NCBI GenBank assembly: GCA_026874595.1
Contig: CM049313.1
Location: 74,826,659-74,890,658, forward strand
DNA: 64,000 nt
Source: Sipunculus nudus
Lineage: Eukaryota > Annelida > Sipuncula > Golfingiida > Sipunculidae
Direction: 5' to 3'
The position numbers were made by a program, and so were the translations under genes. Positions 49,443 through 58,790 of this stretch are shown one piece after another (positions within the stretch are counted from its first letter, which is position 1; each line of letters starts with the position of its first letter). Under the pieces are notes generated by a model. The model ran no database searches and had not been told where the DNA came from. It saw only the letters and a program-made list of their open reading frames with translations.

Positions 49443-50394
49443 AGTTTAAAGCCATTATAAAAAAACTATGTTTCAAAAGATAGAGTAACCAGGTTTCATA
49501 AAATTATTTCACATGAATAACATATAATGAATTATATGTTTTTTTACATTTAAGCATTGTCTTCACATTATTAAAAGTATTGAACAACATATCTTAAATT
49601 CTAATATTCAGAAACAAGAACCTGGTTTTTAAATGTACAATTTTACACCTATTATCATTTTCTTATATAGGTCAAGGATAAATAAAAGATTTTATTTGAT
49701 TTATTATCTGACAGAAAAGGCTTATTATATGTGCAAAGTGGCTTGCAACTTAAGATGCTAAGAAAGTGGATAACAAAACGAGCTATTCTGCAAATTATAC
49801 ATCATTTCATGTAAGACATATGTGTTTTGATGTCATTTTAATACAAGAAAGTTTTGATGGTACTATCTGTTTATAAATTATTATAGTTTGAATTCAAGCA
49901 GTGTCTAATTCGATCCCCCATCCCCCTAAATAATACCAGTAATGAGGAATTTGTTACATTTTCAGACAATTTTTAATGGATATCCTGTGACATGAAGTGC
50001 TGATATATTTTATGGGCTTTCTATTAAGCGTAATTCTCAGTTGTGATTTCTATATATCACTTATGTTATCTTTTGATTAATCTTATGTGCAAACATATTG
50101 TAATTGTTTGTATAGGTGTTTGTGTTTCAGTTAAGTCTGGCAAGATTTTTAATATTTCAAAACAGCATCTTGTAGGACTTCTAAGAATGTTGTTCTTAAG
50201 TGGAATTAGCATGAGCGGCAATTGTTTATGTTATACTCATGTAAAGTTTTAATATTAAATAAATAGATCTGGATTTCTGCAAATTATTGTTTCCTTGTTT
50301 TATTTTACAGATAATGCACAGTTACCCTAGAAGACAATATGTACTGCGTGATATGACCTATAGATTTCTTGTTTGTCCTATAAACAAAATCTTT
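49443..50394. other. AT-rich region without a recognised gene
   Basis: No protein-like frame, RNA gene or repeat family was recognised. It lies between the AGCTCAGCTGA tail and the subterminal GGGTTTT-rich region of element C. Confidence 0.6.
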
Positions 50395-50590
50395 CAAAAG
50401 GGTTTTTTTTTCATGGCCCTATAAAGGTTATTTGGTTTGATGTAATTTAAATAAAACCTTTAAAGGGTTTTAAAAAAAAAACCTATTAAAGGTTTTTCGG
50501 AAATGGGTTTTCTCAAAAAAACCATTTAAGGGTTTCTGTATTTGGACACGATAAAAACCTTTTTATTACCCTTTAGAAAACCTTTTCTTA
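50395..50590. repeat. Subterminal alternating GGGTTTT / AAAACCC boxes of element C
   Basis: Around ten boxes such as AAAGGGTTTT, AAAACCTTTAAAGGGTTTTA, TAAAGGTTTTT and AAAACCTTTT alternate in orientation over about 200 bp before the right terminus. A shorter, related set occurs inside the left terminus at 40,146-40,255. They may be transposase-binding sites, or foldable ends. Confidence 0.6.
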
Positions 50591-50597
50591 TTACAGT

Positions 50598-50598
50598 G

Positions 50599-50632
<34 letters not shown>

Positions 50633-50634
50633 GT
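50598..50634 (+). repeat. (TA)n(CA)n microsatellite at the right edge of element C
   Basis: TATATA repeats followed by CACACACACA directly abut the terminal CAGTGTA of element C and separate it from the right end of element B. Confidence 0.9.
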
Positions 50635-50973
50635 AAGTGTAATTCCGGAAGGACGGGGAGATGCGACCTGGGGGGGGGGGGGGGGGGGCATTGCCCCCTG
50701 CGGCCCTCCTTGGCTACGCCCCTGATAAAACCAAAGATGACGACTCTAATATAAGAGATTTCTACAGTATAATTGTAGATATCTAGTGATAATATGCCAG
50801 TACTTTGGTTAAGTAGAAATGTTATCTTTTATTTCATTTGGGACAATAAATATGATTTTCCAAAATGGACTTGGGTCGTTCTTGTAATCATATACCCAAT
50901 TGTATTTTACTCAACACGCAGGTGCGAAATGCTTTCAATTCACCTTGCACGAACGAATTACGCACATCATAAT

Positions 50974-51301
50974 AGTAGTAGCCGTATTCGACTGGTACTT
51001 TTTCGAGGAGTAAAATTAAGCTCCGCCCACTTTCGAGGTCGCCAAGAAGTAGTACTCAGAAGGTCGTCAGTCGAATAAAGTCAAGTAAAAAAATGGCTGC
51101 CCATGACGATAGAGATAGCCGCCGAAGTTGAAGCCACATTTTTTTATATTAAGTCTGTTGAAATCTACAGGGAGCCAGTCACTGAAAAAAGAAATTGACA
51201 CGAGCGGGGAGTTCGTGTAACACAGACTACCAGACGAAAATAAAATGTGTAGATTGGGGAGAATGTGCTACACAAAATCGACCAGTCGAATACGCCTACT
51301 A
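50974..51301. mobile_element. About 330-bp MITE with GTATTCGACTGGT ends
   Basis: The left end is GTAGTAGCCGTATTCGACTG and the right end, on the other strand, CTAGTAGGCGTATTCGACTG. The interior contains a further AGTCGAATAAAGTC. It is short, non-coding, with terminal inverted repeats of about 20 bp. It lies in the 5' part of transposon A. Confidence 0.6.
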
Positions 51302-51378
51302 GTTTTGTTACACACCTCACTTTGCATTCGCATTCGCCTGTCAAAATACAATTGCACAGTACAGTACTGTAGGCTTAC

Positions 51379-51431
51379 CTGAAAAAGTCTTTCACTGATG
51401 TTTGCTTTCTCTTTTTGGGGACACTTTCCAT
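51379..51431 (-). pseudogene. hAT transposase exon 1 (nuclear-localisation-like N terminus)
   Basis: The ATG at 51,431 opens 17 codons plus two bases ending at donor TTCAG|GTAAGC. The peptide MESVPKKRKQTSVKDFF has a basic PKKRK nuclear-localisation-like motif and the KRKQTSxxxFF start common in DUF4371-type hAT transposases. Joined to the exon 2 acceptor at 38,107 it reads into a Ser/Gly/Glu-rich peptide that hits TGA after 18 residues, one frame away from MADTVAA, so a fourth lesion or an alternative start at 38,059 is implied. It lies on the far side of element B, placing B inside intron 1. Confidence 0.6.
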
Positions 51432-51517
51432 GATTATTTTCGGGTCCTTCTCCTCCCAAATGAGCACTAGTAAGCACTGAGGCAGGGAACATGTGTATGC
51501 GATAGGCTTACTCACTG

Positions 51518-52044
51518 CGTCCAACATGGGCAGGCGATAGGTTAGGCGTGCCGCGTGATGAGAACCACTCACACTAAGCTTGTCCCATAGGCGCGTATAA
51601 ATATGTTACATTTTGTACATTTCCCGGCTGTGATGTAGTTACACCAACTATCTCATGGCGCGCTCATCAGCAATACTCGCACTGTATCAATGCAATACGC
51701 GCACTGCATCAATGCAATACGCGCACCGTCATCAATGCAATACTCGCACCGTCATCAATGCAATTTACGCGCACTGCATCAATGCAATACGCGCACCGTC
51801 ATCAATGCAATACGCGCACCGTCATCAATGCAATACGCGCACCGTCATCAATGCAATACGCGCACTGCATCAATGCATTGCCGTCGTCATCAAGTCACAT
51901 CATGATCACGTCAGATTTTTATGAGCAGGAGAGCTATAATTTCACACCTTTTCTCAATGAATGTGTTATAATGAAAGTAACACGTGCATGCGATGGGAAT
52001 TTTGCGTCCAACATAGGCAGGCGATAGGGTAGGCGTGCTGCGTG
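51518..52044. repeat. 41-bp direct repeats 486 bp apart
   Basis: GCGTCCAACATGGGCAGGCG and GATAGGTTAGGCGTGC at 51,518-51,558 recur with three changes at 52,004-52,044. They flank the 22-24-bp tandem repeat at 51,665-51,880. Upstream of each is a related ATGCGATAGG / ATGCGATGGG block, so a longer segment was duplicated. Confidence 0.85.
51665..51880. repeat. 22-24-bp tandem repeat, about nine copies
   Basis: Two unit types alternate irregularly: ATCAATGCAATACGCGCACC + GTC (23 bp) and ATCAATGCAATACGCGCACT + GC (22 bp). Both carry the CpG-rich core TACGCGCA. The open frames across it are repeat artefacts. Confidence 0.95.
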
Positions 52045-52140
52045 CACTACACAATGCCTGCAAGTGTCTGTGGCTGGGCCTGCATGGGACAGAGTCGAGT
52101 GCGAGGAACATACTGTGTTGGTCTAGACACATAATGACGT

Positions 52141-52177
52141 TTTCTATGCACATATCACGGTGATATGTGCATAGAAA
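52141..52177. repeat. Near-perfect palindrome, 18-bp arms with 1-nt spacer
   Basis: TTTCTATGCACATATCAC is followed by one G and then its exact reverse complement. Such a palindrome can extrude as a cruciform or, if transcribed, form a hairpin with almost no loop. It lies about 170 bp inside the right end of transposon A. Confidence 0.9.
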
Positions 52178-52345
52178 AAGTTACACATGTTCACTTCCTA
52201 CTAGTCCGGGGGGGGGGGGGGGGGGGGGTTAGGGTTAAAACCTATTGCCCGAGGCTGAGCCTCTTTTTTTTGGCAGCCCAAGGGGGGGGGGTTTAAACCC
52301 CCGAAACCCCCCCCCCCCCCCCCGCCCCCCGTAGATCCGCCACTG

Positions 52346-52420
52346 CACACACACACACACACAAATCAACACATGGACGAAGATGAACGCACACCTCCTT
52401 CGGGAGCTTATAATGCGAGA
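52346..52420 (+). repeat. Right half of the split (CA)n-core repeat
   Basis: Begins in the CA run directly after the hAT end CCGCCACTG and continues with ACATGGACGAAGATGAACGC and CACCTCCTTCGGGAG. It corresponds to ACGAACGGGGATGAACGCAT and ACTCTCC after the CA run of the intact copy at 58,612-58,790. Confidence 0.7.
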
Positions 52421-55400
52421 TAAATGCACAATGAAAACGGATGCATAAGACCTCGGTAAAAGGTCTCTGCCCTCTCATGTCCCGTGTGGTCAGGTTTCTC
52501 CAGAAATAAGTTATAGTAAAGGTCATCGAATCAACAGCTGATGGTTCAGCTTAAAAATTTTGGTAACTAAAGGGAAGCAAGACGGTCTGATAAACCAACA
52601 GCCGATGTACGAACCCAACATTTTGCAAAGGTAGGTACAGCTGACGCAAAAAAAAACTCTTTTCTAGTATGCCCAAACCTCCATTACTCCTCGATCAATA
52701 GTCCTTTATATAAAAGAAAGTTGCTGTATCCAGAATAGCAGTAAAGTTAGTCACATTCACGAGCACCAACACACCGGATATTGGAATATTAAATCCCATC
52801 GTTTCACTCTCTGTATTGTCTCATTTGACAATGAGATCGCTTCGGTACATGTATTTCTGTGTTTTATGCTAGCACTATAACAAACATTTCTATTGACGTT
52901 GAATCAAGTGGTCTTATTTTACTATTTTTGAAAAGCAATTTAACCGTGGTCTGATCAATGCGAGCTATCTGGAAGGATGGGTTAGCATCAAATTTCCAAA
53001 TGATGGCGCCCATACAATGGGAAGTTGTCCCACATGCGGCGTATTTTCCTTTGCTCTAACTGTACGTTCAAATGTGCTTGCATCACTAAACGGCTCGTCT
53101 GCAATGTGACACAAGCCTTGCAAACCTCGCGGCTTGCATTATTTTTCATAGGGCTATAACCAATACTTAGTTATTTTTTTAGTTTAACTGAAGAACTTAT
53201 AAGAATTTCTTTTACAAAACTAATGCAAAACGAATCGATTAAATCAAATTTCGATTTAAGATGTATTGTCTTATCCTAAAATATCCAATTCCTGTCATAC
53301 ATAGAAGTTGTTCAGACACCAAATAATACCTGTCGGTCAAAATCCATCGGGCACAAAATTACATAGGGTGAATGTTACCTCTCGCCAACATTCTTCGACA
53401 TTATCAGTACTGCGGCAAGAGGATTTCGGAGGGATGGCGACCCTTCGTAATGGTGCAGTGTTTTATGTGAGAGCCAATTAGAAATTAAATCACGTAGTTA
53501 AAGATATATCATACGGACTAATTATATAATCGATATTGTGTTGAGATAGCAGAGGACAAGCTGAATATGTATCCCCTTAATGGATGCCGTTTTGTTAACT
53601 TAAATGTTGTCTAAAATTAAAATGACCGTGAAAACTGAAAGACATTTCTCAATAAGGCGAATGACCTTAACCAGGCATATATTTAAAAGCTTTAATATCT
53701 TATCTCAGTAGTTAAACATAATCTTATCATTGTACAAACATTTCAAGCTATCCAACTTAGGGCTGCTCGTTATTAATAGTTTTTTTTTAATATTGGGACC
53801 GCTGTTTATGTCGTTATTTCTCGTCCGGGATAAGGGAACCAATGATTCATCTGCAAAAACCCTCGCACAATTAACAACTGAATCAACGAAAAATCAAATA
53901 TATTATTGGACATATCACACGATTGTTCCAATTTCATTTTACTAGATATCATGACACTTACTAATTTAGTGTATACGTACATGAAACTTACGTCAAAACT
54001 CCCACATTATACACATGAACGGAGTGCGTGTTCGCTTGCCTCCTTGTTCCCGCATTATGTGTGTGTGAGTGGGGGGGGGGGATTAGCATGAGCTTTCAAG
54101 GCCGGATGTTTTCATCGGATGTGTTAAACTGGCCCTCGCCCTCGTTTACCCCTTTTCTTTTATCCCCTTCAACACTAGCTACATTGTTTATTACAGGGGC
54201 CAGTTTCGTTGTTTTGAAAAGCTGCAAGTTCCTCACGGTAATGTTTACAGCAATGAACCAATCAGGGGCCGGCGGTATTCTAGCGTGAAGGAGAAAATAA
54301 ATACGCTTGACTTGGCTGGTATTACAGCCTGAAATTAGGAAGTTAGTGAGCAGCCATTATGTCATATATCATCTGTGGTTTCCATCGCAGTAAGTTATAT
54401 AGTCTATGGTTGATGTATCAAATATTTTTCCTATCATTATGCGACCATGGTGAGGGCCACACTTCTGTTATTAACGCCCATAACGTCCGTACAAGACAAC
54501 TTTACCGTCACCTCGTTTCCATTCATACATACCATACTTGCTTAACATATCACAGACACATCCGTTTTAGTTATTAAGTTAGCAGAGCTTACGGCAAAAG
54601 CTGTGACCGTGAATCATTTACGGTAAGAACAAGTTAATTATGAAAGGTGTGAACTATTTATCTTTCCTCATTACCTTGCTCTCAACAAAAGGGTGGACAC
54701 CATCGTTAATGACGTATGTCACCACCGGATCATCTGCTCAAGAGATGGTTGCCTTTACCGCTTGTACCTCGGTGTATTAGTTTCTTACAACTTTTACGGC
54801 CTTGTCACATTGTATTCTTTATATCACTTTGTCCCGCTGTATTTTGTCTCTCTACCACTTCGTGTTATCATTTCGACTGACCATTTAGTACTGATGAATG
54901 TTGCAAATTTTTTAAGAATCTGTATATGATATTTATGGCTTGTTACTCGAATTATTTCCTGTCTATTCCGCTTTAGAGTAAAGGCAGGAAATAAAAAAAA
55001 TGTTGTGCATCAGTTGTCCTCACTTTGTACCACTATAGAGCCTATTCTTATTATTGCCATCTATAGCATGGAGTAAATGAACATAACGATAAAAAATTAT
55101 TTTCTCCTGAATTGTTTAATAGTAGTCCGTCTGAAGCTGAAATTAAATTACAAACAAGCTGCTACGACATAACTAGATAAAGGAAATATGGTTTTCATTT
55201 TTTTTGGCGGCGTGCATAATATAGGCAGCTGAAAGTGGTATCTGTAGCAACGCTACATATGATAATAAAGCGATAAAACTTTAAACAATGGACACGAATG
55301 AATTATCGTATTACTTAAGTGAGTGGGCGACTATTTTTAAGAAATAAAGATTTTGCCCACCCAAAGCAAAGCTGTTGAAGTCACTGTAGCAAAACAGGGC

Positions 55401-56301
55401 TGATACATGACGTGGCTAAAGGCAATGGAAGCGCAAAAGCCCAAATGTCTTTGTAGTAAACGTCAGAGAAATTACTGAAGATTCATCCGTTACCTAAAAA
55501 TCCAAATCCGTTTAATTGTTAGAAAGGTTTATGATTTGGTTGAATTACCCTGTAGAGCTATTAGAGTCCGAAATTACTGAAACCTTGAGTGAGCGAAGTA
55601 CCTATTATCGCGGAGTGGGTCTGTCTTTTAATAACGTTACAGTATTTAACTTTCAGCGGTTATGATGGGGCTTTCATTATATCTTCATTATGCCCATTCT
55701 ATGGTCAACGGGGAGTAATTGTAAAATCCCGTAACTGCAATACTGGCCTTGCAGGAGTTGTAGTTAAAATCTTGATAAGTTCCCTAGCAGTCTGAGACAC
55801 TACATGGTCTATTCCTTTTGATAACTGTAGATTAATCTTTAAATTAATGCTCCCATTTTCGTGGATCATTTTTTCTTGTCCTCGATAATGATACAAAAAG
55901 ATACTGCTACATCGATTCCCTGAATTAAGTCTGAAACGTATGGAAAAAGGACTCAATTTGTATTTAAAATTATAAATTTGTATTTAATTATATGCAGCAT
56001 TTCAAGAATTTATTTTTTTCTTCTAAGCTTGCAAAATTCAACGTATCATGTCTTTACGGTAAATAAAAAAAATAGACAACTCGCATGAAGGATAAATTAT
56101 TTTTTTTCTGGCAGATAGGCTTGTGTTTGGTCTAGCGTTAAGTTCCTGATAGTACCTTGGCCTGGAGTGATGAATAACGACGTAGGTAATTGATCCGGCC
56201 TTTTTATTTACTCAGCATGTGATCTAGGCTCACTGTATGTGATTCAACTGAAATACTGCGCTCTCAGTGTATATCAGATGTCCTTGTGACAAATGACAAA
56301 A
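52421..56301. other. Unassigned region without a recognised gene
   Basis: Nearly 3.9 kb of AT-rich DNA. Open frames are short and not protein-like. A weak first-exon candidate exists at 54,359-54,389 (MSYIICGFHR before GCA|GTAAGT), with a CCAAT box near 54,258 and an ATAAATA near 54,297 upstream. A G11 tract follows GTGTGTGAGT at 54,069. I see no repeat family or RNA gene. Confidence 0.5.
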
Positions 56302-58434
56302 TAGCATTTTTTTTTTTTTTTACAATATTTATTCAAAGAAGATGATACACACGTACATATACATACATGGCATAACAAAATAAGCGATATACATAAATTA
56401 GTACAGGTACAGACAAAAGTGCATATTTTAGTCTTTCATATTCTTCTGAATGTAATTTTTGTTAAGAATAAAGGAAAATATTTGTTAAGAACAGTTCATC
56501 AACACCCTCCGCTTGTTCACCAATACCTTTCTAAGTGACAAATAGAGTACACTTGAAAGTGAGCTCTTTACATGAGACATATGCACTTAGAAAAAAAATA
56601 ATAATAAAAAAATAAAATTAAATAAACACTAGAACAAGACACATACATCGTGGTTAGAATTACGTTGAGATTATGTCCATAATTTGTGACCATTTTCCAT
56701 ATGTACATTCAGTTTTCCCTTCCTGAAGGCCAAGAGATATTCGATGTTATACACCTCTTTTAGCTTGAACTTTATAATTTCTAACAAATTAGGGTTATCG
56801 GTTTCCCTTTTAAGGAATACTACGTATTTGAAAATGAGAAAAATTGTATTATTAAGCCTACTGTTACTACTATCCGGCAACTGACCATACATAATATTTG
56901 ATTTCGTAAACTCCGGTAAAATATAGCCTGTACTTTCAATCCACTTTTTCAACCTGATATAAAGGTTTTTTGTTGTATGACAATAGTAGAACAGATGACT
57001 TACTGACTCATTGTAAATAAAACAATAACTACATCTTGGGCTGTCTATCAATTTCCATCTAAAAAGATTCTTATTTACAGGAAGATAATTGTTAATAATC
57101 TTAAATTGAAATTCACGTAGATAAGTATCAAGAGTACATTGATAGACATTTTCATAAACATTGTGCCAATTGCTATATCCAATATCACCAAGTATAGTAC
57201 TATTTGTCGGTACCTGATAAATTGTATTGATAAGTGCCTTGTATACCGAACGACTGTTCAGTTTTGACAAATCTAAAATATTATCAAGCACCATATCTGA
57301 ACCAAGTCCATCTTTTATTTTTATTTTCCATTCCTTCGGTATTGCACTAATAAGGCTGTTCCATTGAAGACACAATAAATCCTTTCGAGTAACTGAATAA
57401 TCCTTAACAATTTGTTCCACTGTTTTAAAGTTACTATCACAATCTAACATGTCATTAATATATTGAACATTCATTTTAAATAGAGTAGGATTAAACACAG
57501 AATACCCATCAATCAATATGTTTCGATTATTCCAAATAAATTGACATCTGACATCCTTCTCTATTAATGTACATTTCCAATATAAAATCCATTCCTTAAA
57601 GCAAGATATATAAAATGGTGCACAATCCTTTGAAAGACAGTTGATATCAAAGTCTTTATGAATGCATTGTAATCCACCTACCTTACTACACATTGAATTC
57701 AAGAGAATTTTAACAGTTCCATTAAACTTGTTTAATAAATTAACTACCCAAATTACTCGTTGGGTCTTGTATCTCATCTCTATTTTTGGTAATTTTAATC
57801 CTCCATCTTCATACACACCCACTGCTGTACTAAATTTCACCTTAGCTCGTTTGTTTTTCCAAGTGAATCTGTTAATTATTTCTTGAACCTCTTGCATAAA
57901 TCCCTTTGGGGGGTCGAGCATATTCATAATATACAGTATTTTAGAAACTGCTAATGATCTTACTACCTCTAATCTGCCATATATAGTTAATTGTCTTCCT
58001 CTCCACAGATTTAGAACATTCTTCAAATTTGACAAAGCCCTATAAAAATTAAGCTCATATGATAATTTATCATTATATGTAATTTGCACCCCTAATATCT
58101 TCATAGAACTATTAACTAAATTTATCCAGTTTAAATTAAATGGATCATCTGCTTTGTTTTTCCATTTGCCAATCCATGACACTTCCGATTTCCCCACATT
58201 CATCTTCAGTGATGAAAATGTGGCATATATATCAAAAATGGTCATGACTCTTCGCAGTGAATTTAAATCCTTTAAAAACAGAGTAATATCATCCGCATAC
58301 ATACACATTTTTATTTCTATATTCTTTATCTTTATTCCTTTTACCTCCATATTACATCGGATTAAGGCTCCTAAAATTTCTCTAGACATGATAAATAAGT
58401 AGGGGGCCAGGGGGTCTCCCTGCCGTAGCATTTT
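56302..58434 (-). mobile_element. 5'-truncated LINE (Tx1/L1-type) with a 9-bp target-site duplication
   Basis: TAGCATTTT occurs at 56,302-56,310 and again at 58,426-58,434, bracketing the insertion. The 3' end on the minus strand has AATAAA followed by TATTGT and a poly(A) run (the T run at 56,311-56,321). The 5' end is cut inside the reverse transcriptase, as is usual for target-primed reverse transcription. The coding part is uninterrupted, so the insertion is young. Confidence 0.85.
56671..58425 (-). pseudogene. LINE ORF2 fragment: C-terminal part of reverse transcriptase to stop
   Basis: 584 residues are open from the truncation point to the stop at 56,671. Residues 1-11 read RQGDPLAPYLF (RT motif before the catalytic box), 41-50 CMYADDITLF with the YADD catalytic aspartates, 73-81 LKMNVGKSE, followed by an ILGVQIT block. 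Near 465-482 lies a C-x2-C-x8-H-x4-C zinc knuckle (CSYCFIYNESVSHLFYYC), typical of the C-terminal region of L1/Tx1-type ORF2. The ATG at 58,431 belongs to the duplicated target site, so it is a chance start. Endonuclease and the N-terminal half of the RT are missing, so it cannot be autonomous. The 3' UTR is about 350 bp. Confidence 0.9.
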
Positions 58435-58611
58435 ACTACATTAGTTGATTTAATGTGGAAAGCCACTACACTGTCTGCAAACGATGAACTTTTATATCAA
58501 AATCTCCTTATATATTACTACCCGTGCTTGCCTTCACCTATTCGGCATATATTTCCAGTATCTAAGTGGCTGGGCCAATTGTGAATATTCCTTGATGACG
58601 TCCCTGAATCC

Positions 58612-58790
58612 GGATCATATGCTGGATTCACACCAAAATCTAATTGATTCTTCAATGGCCCATTCTCGAAATCGCCTGCACCTTTCATTGGATTAAGTTC
58701 ATTATGGCAAGAGTAATGCTGTATACAACCACACACACACAAACACACACACACGAACGGGGATGAACGCATACTCTCCTGGCCGTTTAT
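58612..58790 (+). repeat. Intact copy of the (CA)n-core dispersed repeat
   Basis: The order is ATCCGGATCATATGCTGGAT, ACCAAAATCTAATTGATTCT, TCAATGGCCCATT, a spacer, two CACACACACA runs, and ACGAACGGGGATGAACGCAT with ACTCTCC. This is the uninterrupted equivalent of the halves at 34,232 and 52,346. I know relatives of this type, with a (CA)n run followed by GATGAA and a CCTCC motif, from mollusc genomes. Confidence 0.7.

Larger units (their letters stand above)
40131..50600. mobile_element. Element C: 10.5-kb terminal-inverted-repeat element of unknown family
   Basis: The left end reads TACACTGTAAGAAGAAAGGG; the right end, on the other strand, TACACTGTAATAAGAAAAGG. Over the first 29 bp the ends match at 26. 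Subterminal DNA on both sides is dense in AAGGGTTTT and its complement AAAACCCTT in alternating orientation (about 40,146-40,255 and 50,395-50,590). Flanks are TA-rich, so a target duplication cannot be read. Inside are a palindromic promoter-like motif, candidate exons, a poly(C) minisatellite, a MITE and several AGCTCAGCTGA repeats. No transposase was recognised. Confidence 0.6.
38612..50724. mobile_element. Element B: hAT-like, non-autonomous, enlarged by nested insertions
   Basis: The left end is CAGGGGCGTAGCCAGGATTG and the right end, on the other strand, CAGGGGCGTAGCCAAGGAGG. ATAAAAC(C) flanks both sides (38,605-38,612 and 50,725-50,732), a 7-8-bp target duplication as expected for hAT. 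B's own sequence is about 38,612-39,457 plus 50,601-50,724, roughly 1 kb, with no transposase recognised. The rest is the Penelope-like fragment and element C. B is inserted in intron 1 of the transposase gene of element A. Confidence 0.75.
34369..52345. mobile_element. hAT transposon A (about 5.9 kb of its own sequence) carrying nested insertions
   Basis: The left end is CAGGGGCGGATCTA; the right end, on the other strand, is CAGTGGCGGATCTA (13 of 14 match). Both are the CAGnGG type that hAT elements carry. The element sits in a (CA)n run, so the 8-bp target duplication can only be read as CACACACA-like on both sides. Subterminal GCGAG-type repeats occur at 34,430-34,475 (GAGCGAAGCGAGCGAG). 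The interior holds a four-exon hAT transposase gene on the minus strand, whose exon 1 (51.4 kb) and exons 2-4 (38.1-34.9 kb) are separated by element B. Removing B (38,612-50,724) leaves about 5.9 kb, a normal size for a hAT element. Confidence 0.75.

Noticed and set aside
51655-52027. Frames with MQYAHRHQCNTR-type repeats
   Set aside because: Produced by the 22-24-bp tandem repeat in three frames.
52220-52245. Telomere-like GGGTTAGGGTTA near the right end of transposon A
   Set aside because: Only about one and a half TTAGGG units follow a poly(G) run; this is not an interstitial telomeric array.
54359-54389. Possible first exon MSYIICGFHR before a GTAAGT donor
   Set aside because: Only ten codons; CCAAT and TATA-like words upstream are weak and nothing downstream supports a gene.
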